The notes beneath the pieces were generated by a model. The model ran no database searches. It was not told the DNA's origin and saw nothing but the letters and a program-made list of their open reading frames with translations. Shown here in pieces: positions 16,704-26,581 of a stretch of DNA of 64,000 nt. The stretch spans positions 186,001-250,000 of the forward strand of contig OY970164.1 of the NCBI GenBank assembly GCA_963706555.1, given 5' to 3'. Source of the stretch: Bog-473 sp963706555 (GTDB taxonomy: Bacteria > Actinomycetota > Acidimicrobiia > Acidimicrobiales > RAAP-2). Numbering within the stretch: the first letter of the stretch is position 1; every line of letters starts with the position of its first letter. Made by a program: the position numbers and the translations under genes.

Positions 16704-19456
16704 ATACTCACGCCCAGAAGAGCATCATCAGATGTCCCGGTATCCCCAATGTCTGAACCTAGGTACGCCGATTTCACAACCTCGCTGGCCATCATCTCGG
16801 CGGGACTACCTGAGAAGATCAGTAGCCCGAAATCCAACACGTACACTCGCTCGCATATGGCCGTAACAAATCTCATATCGTGCTCAACAACCAACATCGT
16901 CACGCCTCGCCGCCGAACGACACTCCGCAATATCTCCCCGAATCGCTCCGTTTCGTTCCGATCAAGACCCGACGAAGGCTCGTCCAGCAGAAGTATTTTT
17001 GCAGTACCAGCCACAACTCTTGCGAGCTCGACCAGTCGGCGCTGACCAACCGAAATGTCCCCCACGGGCCGATCTACGATGTCACCGATGCCGGTCAGCT
17101 CAACCGCCTCTTCCAAGCCGTCACGTAGCACGCGACCATCACCCCGGCCCGCTACAACCTGCTTGAGAGGATTGCCACCTGCGAGCCACGCTTCTTGCGC
17201 CAGACAAATATTCTGAGCAACCGTCAGGCTAGGACAAAGCTGTACCCTCTGAAACGTCCGACCAAGACCGAGGCGAGCCCTAGCTGCGACACTCTTATCG
17301 GTAACATCTATCCCAGCGATCCTAACGTTGCCCCCGGTTGGCCTCAGAATGCCACTACAAGCGTTGAACGTCGTGGTCTTCCCTGCCCCATTCGGCCCTA
17401 TTAGGCCGGTGATGGTGCCGCCGCCGGCCACCAACGTTAAGTCGCTCACGGCAAGATGACCGCCGTATCGAACAGTGAGGTTATTTACTTCTAGACTCGG
17501 GGGATCCTCAACAACTTTATGAGGAGCGCTGCCGCCCTCAACCAAAAGTTTATGTACCGGAATATCAGCCGGATGGTTTCCTCCACCTAGCCGCCTCTCC
17601 AACCTTCCAACCAATGATCGTACCCATGCGGGGGCACCTGGATGGCGAATCAGCATTATTGGCGCCATAACCGCGGCAACCCCAAATAATATATTGAGGT
17701 AGTTCGATACATTTGGACCTTGGATATATCCTGGAATGACTGACAAACCTATCGCCGCCGCCACGGCGTACCAAGGATCTCTAAAGGGAATAATGACAAC
17801 GAGCACGATCAATGTTAACGAAGCGAACGATGGAAACTCACTTGAAGCTGCAAAACTCACGCTGCTGGCCGTCAGCGCGCCGGCGACCGCTGCCATCGCC
17901 GCTGAGAAGCAAAAAACGATCACACGTAATGAATTAACGTTTGTCCCGTTAGTCTCCAGGGAGATTGGCGATTCTTTTACACCACGTAGGAGCCGCCCTA
18001 ATCGGCCCTTTTCCACCATAACTATAACCAGAGATGCGATAACGGCAAAGAATAGTATCACGTAAAAGAAGCCGGTGTCAGATGCTGTGTTCCACGGCCC
18101 AATATTAATATTCGGCCTCGGCGTACTGAGACCGCTCGCCGCTGACCCAAACATGAGAAAGCTACCGTACATCATCTGCTCCAGAAAGATCCCAAACCCT
18201 AAGGTCGCCAAGCCCAAGAACACTCCGGATAGGCGAATAGCTGGTATGGCCAATATTGCTCCAATTGGCACCGCGACCAGAGCTGCCAATGCTAAGGCGA
18301 CCAGCCAAGGCATATGCATGCTGCCTGCAAAGTGGCCCATTGCCGCAGCACCGATCGCCGCGAAGCCGTACTGGCAAAGCGATACCTGGCCCGCAAGTCT
18401 AGTAAGGAGCCCCAAAGACAATACAAGAATAACGGATACAAGTGCTGCCGAATATACTGCTAATTTATTTCCGACTATCGCCGGGATGAAACACAGAAAT
18501 ATCGATACTGCTATACCAAATACTAGGCGAGCTCGTGGAGGAGCGTGCCAGGGAGGAGGGAGTCTCTTAGGCACTACATACCGGCGCTCGGCCAACCGCG
18601 CTCGTGGCATGAGCACAAGAACGAAGAAAAGCACTACAAATGGAATGGCAGGCGGGAGGTTTGAGATCCATTGAACGGTGCCCGAATACTTGGTGGCGAG
18701 CGCTCCAAGGATACCAATAGCGAGACCGCCGAGATACGTAAGGGGCAAACTCGACATGTACCCGATCGCGGCGGCCCCGAAGGCTTGAAGGACTAGTTCG
18801 GTGATTACTATGGCATCCAAGCTCAGGAACGGAGCTAGAAGAATCCCGGAAAGTGCTGCAAATGAGGCGCCAATAATCCACGCCCATCGACGGACCCGGA
18901 TTGGACTAGCACCAGTCATCGAAAGCAGGTTTGGGTCATCGACGAGCGCTCGCATCACGGCGCCCATTCGGATATACCTGAAAAAGAGGTAGAGCGCGAT
19001 AGATACCGCTAGGGACACAAGTGCTATTGTCAGTTGGTCCCACCCGACATTGACAGAAGCGACGCGGAAACCTGAAGTTGGTAGGTACGAGGGTATTGGG
19101 AGATCATTGTAGCCGTACCAGATATATCCAATGGCGGTCACTGCAATGGTGATGCCAACCGTTACAACGATCTTTAATACCTGATCAACCTCACTCAAGC
19201 CGCGGGCGAAGTATTCCATAAGAATCCCGCATCCCGGACCGGCGAGGACCAACGCAATTAGGGCTGCTACTGGCCATGGAAAATGATGCAAAGTCCGAAG
19301 CCAGTAGAATATGAACACCGCAATGGCTGCTATTGAGCCTTGAGCAAAATTGAAGATTCCCGAGGTTCGATAGGTCAATACGAGCCCGGTTGCAGCCAGT
19401 CCATATACCGAGCCGGTTACTAACCCAATGATGATAAATGGAAGGATTGTGCTCAT
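16700..19456 (-). CDS. Fused LivH-LivM-LivG branched-chain amino acid-type ABC transporter protein
   Basis: A 918-residue protein joining three normally separate subunits. Residues about 1-290 are a LivH permease (GLVTGSVYGLAATGLVLTYR, FNFAQGSIAAIAVF). Residues about 310-600 are a LivM permease (LGLLTRLAGQVSLCQYGFAAIGAA, spelled over the family's conserved cytoplasmic loop). Residues about 655-905 are a LivG ATPase with GPNGAGKTTTFNACSG, LGRTFQRVQL, the signature variant ISVGQRRLVELARVVA and Walker B ILLLDEPSSGLD. The start ATG is at 19456. The system would import amino acids, short acids or aromatic compounds; the setting suggests the catabolic substrate. The separate LivF overlaps its stop by four bases. 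Confidence 0.93.
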   Translation of the reverse strand: MSTILPFIIIGLVTGSVYGLAATGLVLTYRTSGIFNFAQGSIAAIAVFIFYWLRTLHHFPWPVAALIALVLAGPGCGILMEYFARGLSEVDQVLKIVVTVGITIAVTAIGYIWYGYNDLPIPSYLPTSGFRVASVNVGWDQLTIALVSLAVSIALYLFFRYIRMGAVMRALVDDPNLLSMTGASPIRVRRWAWIIGASFAALSGILLAPFLSLDAIVITELVLQAFGAAAIGYMSSLPLTYLGGLAIGILGALATKYSGTVQWISNLPPAIPFVVLFFVLVLMPRARLAERRYVVPKRLPPPWHAPPRARLVFGIAVSIFLCFIPAIVGNKLAVYSAALVSVILVLSLGLLTRLAGQVSLCQYGFAAIGAAAMGHFAGSMHMPWLVALALAALVAVPIGAILAIPAIRLSGVFLGLATLGFGIFLEQMMYGSFLMFGSAASGLSTPRPNINIGPWNTASDTGFFYVILFFAVIASLVIVMVEKGRLGRLLRGVKESPISLETNGTNVNSLRVIVFCFSAAMAAVAGALTASSVSFAASSEFPSFASLTLIVLVVIIPFRDPWYAVAAAIGLSVIPGYIQGPNVSNYLNILFGVAAVMAPIMLIRHPGAPAWVRSLVGRLERRLGGGNHPADIPVHKLLVEGGSAPHKVVEDPPSLEVNNLTVRYGGHLAVSDLTLVAGGGTITGLIGPNGAGKTTTFNACSGILRPTGGNVRIAGIDVTDKSVAARARLGLGRTFQRVQLCPSLTVAQNICLAQEAWLAGGNPLKQVVAGRGDGRVLRDGLEEAVELTGIGDIVDRPVGDISVGQRRLVELARVVAGTAKILLLDEPSSGLDRNETERFGEILRSVVRRRGVTMLVVEHDMRFVTAICERVYVLDFGLLIFSGSPAEMMASEVVKSAYLGSDIGDTGTSDDALLGVSI

Positions 19457-19502
19457 TAGGTTCTATGCGGTCCTAATCACGGGTTACCTACTGTTTACGT
19501 CG

Positions 19503-19556
19503 GTCTACCCAAAGTAGACGTGACTTAGAAACGCCAGTTGCCGGTTGAGACTGGCG
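19503..19556. terminator. Two adjacent stem-loops between the binding-protein and permease genes
   Basis: GTCTAC (19503-19508) pairs with GTAGAC (19514-19519), and CGCCAGT (19532-19538) pairs with ACTGGCG (19550-19556). On the plus strand TTTT follows the second stem; on the minus strand, the transcribed one, the tail is TTTCT. It lies between livK-like 19632 and the fusion gene start at 19456. It probably partly terminates or processes the message so that binding protein is made in excess, as in other ABC operons. Confidence 0.5.
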
Positions 19557-19631
19557 CTTTTGATGGTGCGATCTCCTTGGATAAATTACAGATCAGGTGG
19601 CGACTGACTCGAGAGCCTGTCTCTCTACCCT

Positions 19632-20888
19632 TTAAGACACTCCCCGTGGCGCACATACGAGCTTGTTTCCATTGGGGGTCGTAAACTTGCCATGAGATAT
19701 CTTGTAGACAAATGAACAGTTGACAATGGTTGGCTTGCCCGATTTGAAAGTTAACGGTGGAGCTAAGCCACCAAGAGTTTCGTTATGTAAGGCATACAGA
19801 CCATGCACCACTTGGGCGGTTGTCGGATGATTGCCTAGTTTCCCCGCCTTGGCCGCTGCCGCAAAGAGCTGTCCCGCGGTCCACATTACTTCCGCGGGAC
19901 CTCCAAACTGAAGCTGCGGACTGGTGGAGTGCATTGCCTGAATGAAGGTCCGCAAAGCGGGAAGTGACGTGTCGGAGATCGGTACCACCGGACTCTCTGC
20001 AATAGTCCCATCTGCCTGAGGTGCGCTGAGCCAGGAGGAGTTAATCCCGAGTGAAGTAGTCACGTCAACCAGTTTGTAATTCTGCTTTGCGCAATCGCCC
20101 AAGACTTGAAGGGCTTGTGTTGAAGCCGTAGCGAGATACATGGCTTGGACTCCAGCACCTTTCGCACCAAGGCATTGGGCCGTGTAGTTGGGCGCTGATG
20201 TTGGCAACGAGGCCAAGTAGCCGAACTTAAGTCCTACGTCAGAAGTGTGGGCCTTGAACCAAGCTATCGTCGATGTTGCGGCGGAGACAGTAGTTATGCT
20301 CGCCAACCCAAAGTTGGTATATCCGGCGTGCTTAGCGTCGAGAAGCTGACCGTAAAGGCCAGCGTTGACGGTCGTTCCGTCTGGGAAGAAGTCGGGATTA
20401 GTCTGGAAATATGTGTCGAATACCGCGGCACCCACCACGGGGACACCCTGCTGTTGGACGTAAGACGCCCAAGTTCCGTCTACGTAGCTATAGTCGAAAA
20501 GTGCAATGACATGATCCTGCTCAACGAGTTGGTGCACATCAGCAATCGACGTGGCTGGATCGGCCGAATCAGACATGACCGTCAACTTGACAGGGTGCCC
20601 ATTGATCCCGCCGTGGGAGTTGGTCCATTTTGCCCAAGCTTTGATGGCTACCTCTACCTCAGTCGTAGATGAAGCAAAAACCCCTCCGAAGCTACCGATG
20701 GCGCCTACCGCATAGGGCGAGCCCGTGGCGGCTTTGGTTTCGGTTGCGCTTGCGTTATTGCCGCATGCTGCGATAACGAGCAAGAGTGCTACGACCGCGA
20801 ACGAGAGATTTGCAGCTCCCCAAAGTGGTTTCTTCCTAGATCCAACTGATCCGCCGTTACCGTCTCGTGCCAAGCGTAGATATGCCAC
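19632..20888 (-). CDS. ABC transporter substrate-binding lipoprotein (LivK-like)
   Basis: A 418-residue type I periplasmic-binding protein. The N-terminus has a positively charged stretch, a hydrophobic core and a lipobox ending IAAC at Cys42, so it should be a membrane-anchored lipoprotein. The mature part starts with YAVGAIGSFGGVFAS, and NGHPVKLTVMSDSADPATSI is the typical LivK/Leu-binding-protein opening. The GTG at 20888 has AAAGGGGG upstream. It heads the operon that continues, after stem-loops at 19503-19556, with the fused permease/ATPase and LivF. Ligand unknown. Confidence 0.92.
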   Translation of the reverse strand: MAYLRLARDGNGGSVGSRKKPLWGAANLSFAVVALLLVIAACGNNASATETKAATGSPYAVGAIGSFGGVFASSTTEVEVAIKAWAKWTNSHGGINGHPVKLTVMSDSADPATSIADVHQLVEQDHVIALFDYSYVDGTWASYVQQQGVPVVGAAVFDTYFQTNPDFFPDGTTVNAGLYGQLLDAKHAGYTNFGLASITTVSAATSTIAWFKAHTSDVGLKFGYLASLPTSAPNYTAQCLGAKGAGVQAMYLATASTQALQVLGDCAKQNYKLVDVTTSLGINSSWLSAPQADGTIAESPVVPISDTSLPALRTFIQAMHSTSPQLQFGGPAEVMWTAGQLFAAAAKAGKLGNHPTTAQVVHGLYALHNETLGGLAPPLTFKSGKPTIVNCSFVYKISHGKFTTPNGNKLVCAPRGVS

Positions 20889-21090
20889 GCGCCCCCCTTT
20901 GAATGTTATCTACCGTTGGATTAAGAGCAGGATGTCACGGGTAGCACCAGGACGTGCGAGTTGTCCCGAAGCACTCTTCCGTAACGCTGTCAGCACGATA
21001 TCCGCTGCGAAGCAATTTGTCAACATGAGAGTTGAAAAAACATCTGGGGCGCACGCCCTTCACCCGACGCGAAGGTTCCCAACGGTGTTG

Positions 21091-21363
21091 CTACGGCGCG
21101 GAGCGCCAGAAAATCCGGTGTCCAAACGGCGTGTGTCCGGCGCCGCATCGTTTTCCATCGATCTCCACATTGATCAGATGGGTTATGACGTCGTCTTTAG
21201 GCTCGTATCGCCTGACGTTGATGATGGCATCGTCCACCTCGCCCATAAGGTGACCGAGATTCGCTGCGACGAAGTCGAATCGTTGGGACGGCCTTTCGAC
21301 ATAGACATGCTCATGAAAGGTATCGCAGAGAAGTCGCCACAGTTCCATCGGTACACCTAGCAT
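21091..21363 (-). pseudogene. Cytochrome P450 internal fragment
   Basis: The 90-codon minus frame contains RYEPKDDVITHLINVEIDGK, a close match to the helix H-I boundary of class I bacterial P450s ('DDLxxxLIxAExDG'). The upstream part (MELWRLLCDTFHEHV) could be the helix E-F region. The oxygen-binding I helix, ExxR and haem cysteine that should follow are absent; the frame turns into unrelated sequence after DGK. It is a fragment of a P450 of a different subfamily from the intact gene at 22685. Confidence 0.65.
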
Positions 21364-21543
21364 CTTCCAATAGGAACAATGGCCAGCAGACTGCTGCCCA
21401 AATCATGAACGCCGTCGATCGACCCGTTTTCGAAGATCTTTCGACCAACTACGTCGTATCTTCAACCGCAGGTGCCTTCAGCGCTTCTTCGAAACCGGGA
21501 GAGAACCATGATTGAGAAGCTTTCTAACGTTCGCGACCAGCGA

Positions 21544-22359
21544 TCAAGAGTCTCGGTGCGGAGAGAGACAATGTAGTTCCTTGCGCAACGGTGCCACATC
21601 CGCCGAAAGCAATTCAAGCTGTGGTCGCATGTCGATTTGCTCCCCCCCAAAGGTCGCCGTTGATTCGTCCAACTCCTCGCGCACGTCGCTATTTGGGGCT
21701 CGGAGCATATATATGGTGATCGCGAGTAGCCATATCCCGAAGGCACTCACGGCCACCCACCACGCGAGTACGCCATTCCAGGCCAATGGCCCAGTCTTAA
21801 AAAAGACGACGAATGTGCCAGACATGAAGATCGCGGCCACGAGGAAACTGAAGTTGCTCATCCAATTAGGAAAGATCGGATTCTGCGACTTGTCCCGCCG
21901 AATGGTGAGGCCGATGAAGAATACCTCCACCACGGCCGTGCTCACCACGCCGACGAACAAGGTCCAGCATACGTCGCTCAACAAAAGAATCTCCGATGGC
22001 GAACGGTTCGGCCTGAAGACTGCCGTCTCGAGAATCATGAGCGGAATAATGAACTCCAGTATCAGAAGCGAGCCAAGCGCGAGCTGGCAGTATGCGGCTG
22101 GCGATAGTCGTCCTTCGATTCGCTTGACCATTACCGAAAGCATTGCAACCCACGGCCCAAGCAGGGTAGCCCCAAATATGGCAAACACCAATCCGACGCG
22201 AATGAGGTCCGTATGGCTGCGGTAAAAGGTCGAAATTTGTGATGCGTTCTCGGTCGGCGATGGAAGTGGCAGAAGGTGGGCAATCAGGAATCCCGCAAAG
22301 AATAGGGTGAGTCCGAGAGGTCCACACCATATATATATTCGATGCGTCCCAGATTTCAT
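21544..22359 (-). CDS. Integral membrane protein of unknown function
   Basis: A 271-residue protein with about seven hydrophobic spans: GLTLFFAGFLIAHLL, IRVGLVFAIFGATLLGPWV, LALGSLLILEFIIPLMIL, WTLFVGVVSTAVVEVFFIGL, FSFLVAAIFMSGTFVVFF and WVAVSAFGIWLLAITIYML are the clearest. The cytoplasmic-looking C-terminal tail of about 50 residues is acidic. I do not recognise a family. Similar proteins occur near catabolic regulons in actinobacteria, but I cannot assign a role. It is divergent from the P450 gene at 22685. Confidence 0.75.
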   Translation of the reverse strand: MKSGTHRIYIWCGPLGLTLFFAGFLIAHLLPLPSPTENASQISTFYRSHTDLIRVGLVFAIFGATLLGPWVAMLSVMVKRIEGRLSPAAYCQLALGSLLILEFIIPLMILETAVFRPNRSPSEILLLSDVCWTLFVGVVSTAVVEVFFIGLTIRRDKSQNPIFPNWMSNFSFLVAAIFMSGTFVVFFKTGPLAWNGVLAWWVAVSAFGIWLLAITIYMLRAPNSDVREELDESTATFGGEQIDMRPQLELLSADVAPLRKELHCLSPHRDS

Positions 22360-22684
22360 TCTTCCCTCCCGTTGTTCTCGTTAGAGCCCCCCGGACTCTG
22401 CTGAACGGTCAGCATAGTGATGGCTTGTCAGAGTGTCAACACTTGTGTTTAACCGCTTGGGATCAACTGAACACCTATTGTTTCCTTTAGTATTCAAGTA
22501 TTGTGTTCTTCGACCGCCTGCCGAGGAGCTGTTCATGGGCAGCGACGTGCAGAAAGCCGCTCTCGACAACGAACCCGTCCGACGACCATGCTGTATGCAT
22601 TCTACGCAGCTGTTGACATCCACAGGCGCCTCAATAGGATGAGTGCCGTGCGATTTGAGATAGGGGGCGCTTGGGGGGACCGGC
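22360..22684. other. Divergent intergenic region upstream of the P450
   Basis: 325 bases between the membrane protein start and the P450 start. It should hold both promoters. I see no convincing open reading frame and no clear palindrome that I would call an operator. Confidence 0.4.
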
Positions 22685-23878
22685 GTGGGTGAACCGGAAC
22701 GATGCCCTGTGGCCGACTTCGATCACCTCACGCTTGATTTTATGAAAGATCGGGAGGCGTCGTACGCGACGGTGCGAAGGACGCTCCCACCCGTGTTCTA
22801 TACCGAGAGCAACGAAGGTCACTGGGTAATTACCTCTTACGAAGCGGCCCGGGAAGTCCTCATGGACGAAGGGTCGTACTCGTGCGCCCGAGAGCCCGAC
22901 GGGTCTGGCGGTCGCCATATCCCTTCGTCCGGCTTCGTGTTGTCGTTCGCGGAGATGGACCCGCCCGAGCACACCACCTTCCGCAAGGCCTTGTGGGCTC
23001 GGTTCAGCCGGAACGAGATGGAGAAGTTACGGCCGCTGGTCGAACTAGTGACCACGTCGTGCCTTGACCGGATTGTGGAGAAACGGGACTTCGACGTTAT
23101 CTCCGACTTGTCTGGGGCGGTCCCCTCTCAGGTGATGCTGCCATTCATCGGCTTCGAACTCGACCAGTCGAAGGAGTTGATGGATGCTGTCCACGCGACG
23201 TACATGGCCGAAGGCGGGAAGGGATCTGCAACCGAGGCCGGGCAGTTCTTGGGTCGCTGCATCATGGATGTCGCCGAGCGCAAGCAGCGAGAGCCAGAGG
23301 ACGACACCCTGATGAGCTACCTCGTACGAGTCAAGGATCCCCATTTCGACGAGGACAACCTGGTTCCTCTGATTATGACCCTGATCCTCGCCGGGTTCGA
23401 CACGACGAACGCTCTCATCTCGTTCTCCGTTCTGCACCTCGACGAGCACCGCGACATCCGGCAGCGACTCATCGACGATCCCTCGCTCATACCGGCGGCC
23501 AGTGAGGAGTTCGTGCGCTACAGCGACCCAACCGGCGGCACCACTCGCAAAATCGTCCGGGACGTGGTCGTTGGCGGTGTACAGATGCAGGCCGGTGACC
23601 GGGTCTTCCTCGCCCTACCCGCTGCCGATCGGGACGCACGGTACTTCGAGAATCCCAACGACATCGACATAGACCGCACGGAGCGACACCTCGCGTACGG
23701 GATCGGTATGCACTTGTGTCTCGGGATCTGGATGGCCCGCCTTGAGAACACCGTCGTTCTTAGGCAGCTCCTCGAGCGCATCCCCGACTATTCCCTCCTT
23801 CGAGACCACGCGCAGCCCAAAGTGGGCCTCGGCGCCATCAACGGATGGGTCAAAATGCCTGCCACCACGAACCGTTGA
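22685..23878 (+). CDS. Cytochrome P450 monooxygenase
   Basis: A 397-residue soluble bacterial P450. The I-helix oxygen site is LAGFDTTNA, the ExxR pair is in ASEEFVRY, and the haem-ligand loop is YGIGMHLCLGIWMARLE with Cys near residue 345 (Tyr replaces the usual first Phe). HIPSSGFVLSFAEMDPPEH is the conserved helix B'-C region. The GTG start at 22685 has only a G-rich run upstream. It needs ferredoxin partners that are not in the window. GC is visibly higher than in the 2.4-8.2 kb cluster. Two P450 fragments with the same segments lie at 8748 and 14350. Confidence 0.95.
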   Translation: MGEPERCPVADFDHLTLDFMKDREASYATVRRTLPPVFYTESNEGHWVITSYEAAREVLMDEGSYSCAREPDGSGGRHIPSSGFVLSFAEMDPPEHTTFRKALWARFSRNEMEKLRPLVELVTTSCLDRIVEKRDFDVISDLSGAVPSQVMLPFIGFELDQSKELMDAVHATYMAEGGKGSATEAGQFLGRCIMDVAERKQREPEDDTLMSYLVRVKDPHFDEDNLVPLIMTLILAGFDTTNALISFSVLHLDEHRDIRQRLIDDPSLIPAASEEFVRYSDPTGGTTRKIVRDVVVGGVQMQAGDRVFLALPAADRDARYFENPNDIDIDRTERHLAYGIGMHLCLGIWMARLENTVVLRQLLERIPDYSLLRDHAQPKVGLGAINGWVKMPATTNR

Positions 23879-24038
23879 GCGAGATTCGGGGGCGTCGACG
23901 TCTCCCGCTCGGACACGACGCTCGGGCAAGCTGAACTAGCGGATTGATCTCAGCGGTTTCGGGGACCGGAGGACATCGCCAACATGTCGTGTCACGGCAA
24001 GCTGATGAGTTGAGCCTTCCGTTTGAACGGAGAATACG

Positions 24039-24521
24039 GTGGACATAGATGAGCGGCGCAATTACGACCTGAACCAGATCATTCAGCTTTCCTGGCGTTA
24101 CGGAATGATGGCTGATGACAAAACGGCCGAGGGATGGATCGATCTGTTCGCCGAAGACGTGCGGTTCACGTATCAAGGTGGGACCAAGAAATTCAATAGT
24201 CGCGACGAGCTCTGGGAGTGGTACCGGGGTACCGATGCATGGACGGGATACGGCCCAACGACTCATCTCATGGGCAATGTCGTCGTGGATTTCGATGATT
24301 CCGATCCCGACCGAGCAACTGGCCGGACCACTGGGATCGCCAATGTTCATTCTCCGGATGGGCTGATTGTCGTCCGTGGACTTCACTACGACGACGTCTT
24401 CGTTCGCAAGCCAGAGGGCTGGCGCTTCGCGGAGCGCCACCACTACGTCGATTGGGAGTACCAAGTACCCGCCCATGCGCTTCAGGTAGTTGGCGAATCC
24501 TGGGATGCGACTGACGCGTGA
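24039..24521 (+). CDS. SnoaL/NTF2-like domain protein
   Basis: A 160-residue single-domain protein of the SnoaL-4 / ring-hydroxylase beta-subunit-like type. LNQIIQLSWRYGMMADDKT and WIDLFAEDVRFTYQG are the usual N-terminal helix and strand, and RFAERHHYVDWEYQVP the C-terminal strand. The GTG at 24039 follows GGAG. These proteins act as isomerases, cyclases or dehydratases in steroid and polyketide metabolism, or bind a substrate. It sits between a P450 and an amidohydrolase in the same direction. Confidence 0.85.
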   Translation: MDIDERRNYDLNQIIQLSWRYGMMADDKTAEGWIDLFAEDVRFTYQGGTKKFNSRDELWEWYRGTDAWTGYGPTTHLMGNVVVDFDDSDPDRATGRTTGIANVHSPDGLIVVRGLHYDDVFVRKPEGWRFAERHHYVDWEYQVPAHALQVVGESWDATDA

Positions 24522-24669
24522 CGTCACGGGACACCCGCGCACAGCGACCTGAAGCCTTCAGTCTTTGGGGCCACGGTTGTGACGCTGCATATCCGAATGC
24601 AATCTTCTCTTCGAGCGGGATTACGGTTGATATTTGGTTGATACGCGCTTTCGACAGGAGAGGACGGGC

Positions 24670-25936
24670 ATGACCATCCAGATGGACGATTTGTTTGCGA
24701 AGTACGTGGAGCAAGGCGTTGCGCAGAACGAATCGCATTCCGTAACGTTCTTGCCAGAGCCGGAGAGACGGGAGCGGTCGTACACGGTAATTTCTGTGGA
24801 TGATCATCTTGTAGAGCCCCCAGACATGTTCGAGGGGCGAATACCGGCCAAGTTCGGTGATCGGGCGCCACACGTGGTGGATACACCAAACGGGGGGCAG
24901 GCATGGCTTTTCGATGGTGAGCTTTTACCGAACATTGGGCTAAATGCAGTGGCGGGTCGACCAATAAGGGAGCACACGCTCGATCCCGTGCGCTTCGAGC
25001 ATATGCGTAAAGGTGCGTGGGATGTCGATGCGCGGATAAGCGATATGGATTTGAACGGCGTCTACGCGTCGATGTGTTTCCCATCATTTCTGGCGGGTTT
25101 CGGGGGGAGGCCGAATCAACACGGTCACCAAGGATCGTGAACTGGCGTTGGCCGGATTGCGGGCGTGGAACGAGTGGCATCTGGAGGGGTGGTGCGGAGC
25201 GTATCCGGATCGGTTCATCCCTTTGCAGTTGCCGTGGTTACACGATCCACATCTCGCCGCTGAAGAGGTGCGAAAGAACGCTGAGCGTGGGTTCAAGGGG
25301 TTGTCATTCCCAGAGACACCGGAGCATTTCGGATTCCCATCGTTGCACCAGCGCCATTGGGATCCATTGTGGGCGGCATGCGAGGAAACCGAGACCGTCG
25401 TATGTGTTCATGTCGGTTCGGCCGGCACCATGCCCACCACTTCTCCCGATGCCCCCACTGACGTCCCGACGATTCTCTTTGGTGGGTATGCGATGCTGTT
25501 CACAGTGGACTGGCTGTACTCGTTGATCCCGGTGCGGTTTCCGAAAATCAAGATCACAATGTCCGAGGGAGGTATCGGCTGGGTCGCCGGGTTGCTGGAC
25601 CGCTTGGTACACGCGGAAAGGTACCGGGACTTCTTCGGGACTTGGGCCGATCTCGACGTGACGCCCGAAGAGGTCCTGCAACGTAACTTCTGGTTCTGCG
25701 CAGTGAACGACCCGACTGCGATGCGAGTCCTCGACCGCATCGGTTCCACCCGAGTGTGCTTCGAGGTTGACTACCCCCACACTGATAGCAGCTGGCCGGA
25801 CAGCCAAGACATGCTGCGACGTCAGATGGCCGACCTGACCCCTGACACCGTCGAAGGTATCGCCTGGCGCAACGCGTCGGAACTCTTTCGCCACCCCGTA
25901 CCGACCGCCATCCAACGTGACCCGAACGCCTATTGA
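24670..25936 (+). pseudogene. Amidohydrolase family protein, frameshifted at a G run
   Basis: The first frame starts at 24670 after GGAGAGGAC and gives MTIQMDDLFAKYVEQG, the metal-site VISVDDHLVEPPDMFEG and ISDMDLNGVYASMCFP. At the six-G run 25102-25107 it slips. With one G fewer the text continues GGGRINTVTKDRELALAG into the second frame, which runs to 25936 with VCVHVGSAG, MSEGGIGWVAGLLDR and CFEVDYPHTDSSWPDS. The repaired protein is about 421 residues and parallels the genes at 1-326 and 361-1617. It is either a recent pseudogene or an assembly error. Confidence 0.88.
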
Positions 25937-26036
25937 AACTCATCCGGTCGCGCAGGGCGGCCGGCTTCCTATCCGCCGCCGTTAAGGCATCCTCTCATAA
26001 TACCGGGCGGCCGATAACCTCCAAGGGTTCGCCGTT

Positions 26037-26398
26037 TCACGCTTGGGAAGCCGCTGCGACGATCCGCCCGGCTTGGAGGCCGAGCACACACGCGAGCGCA
26101 AGGCCGCCGGTATAACTTTCATGATAAGCACCCCCCGTATCTGCCCCAGCGGCCGGGAGATCGGCAGCCCGTTCTCGGCGAGGACGCGAACACTCGTGTC
26201 GATCCGCAGCTCGCCCCCGGTATTTGTGATTGCAGGCTCAATCTCCATTGCGAAGAACGGAGGAGTCGGGAGCGCCTGACGGTGCGTTCGACGCGACGGC
26301 TCCAACATTTCCGGGTCCTCGAGAGGTCTGTTGAAGACGGTCACGGCTTGCTCGACGCCTCGGTAGCCCCAAGATCGGACAAGGTGATGCATGGGCAT
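26037..26398 (-). pseudogene. FAD-dependent dehydrogenase (fumarate reductase/KSTD-type) C-terminal fragment
   Basis: The minus strand from 26398 reads PTPPFFAMEIEPAITNTGGE and RVLAENGLPISR, then after a one-base shift GGAYHESYTGGLALACVLG and QAGRIVAAASQA with a stop at 26037. These are the closing segments of FAD_binding_2 flavoproteins such as 3-ketosteroid delta1-dehydrogenases and fumarate reductases. The FAD-binding N-terminus, about 400 residues, is missing. It marks loss of an oxidative step from this catabolic region. Confidence 0.82.
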
Positions 26399-26581
26399 TG
26401 GTTCTACGCTTTCCTCCTTCGCTCCTAGGAGGACGGTGAGCTAGTCCGCGTGTCTCACGATCCAGACGGGGATTCGTCGCCTCGAGAGAAACCCACTCCC
26501 TTGTGGACAGATCAACGCTATAGTTGACTCTCCAAGGGGCTCGCTAAGTAAGTGTCGATGTGAAGATGCCGAGGAGTGCTT

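Noticed and set aside
20725..21360. A 211-codon plus-strand frame over the start of the binding-protein gene
   Set aside because: Mostly antisense to a well-supported lipoprotein gene and a P450 fragment, with no family features.
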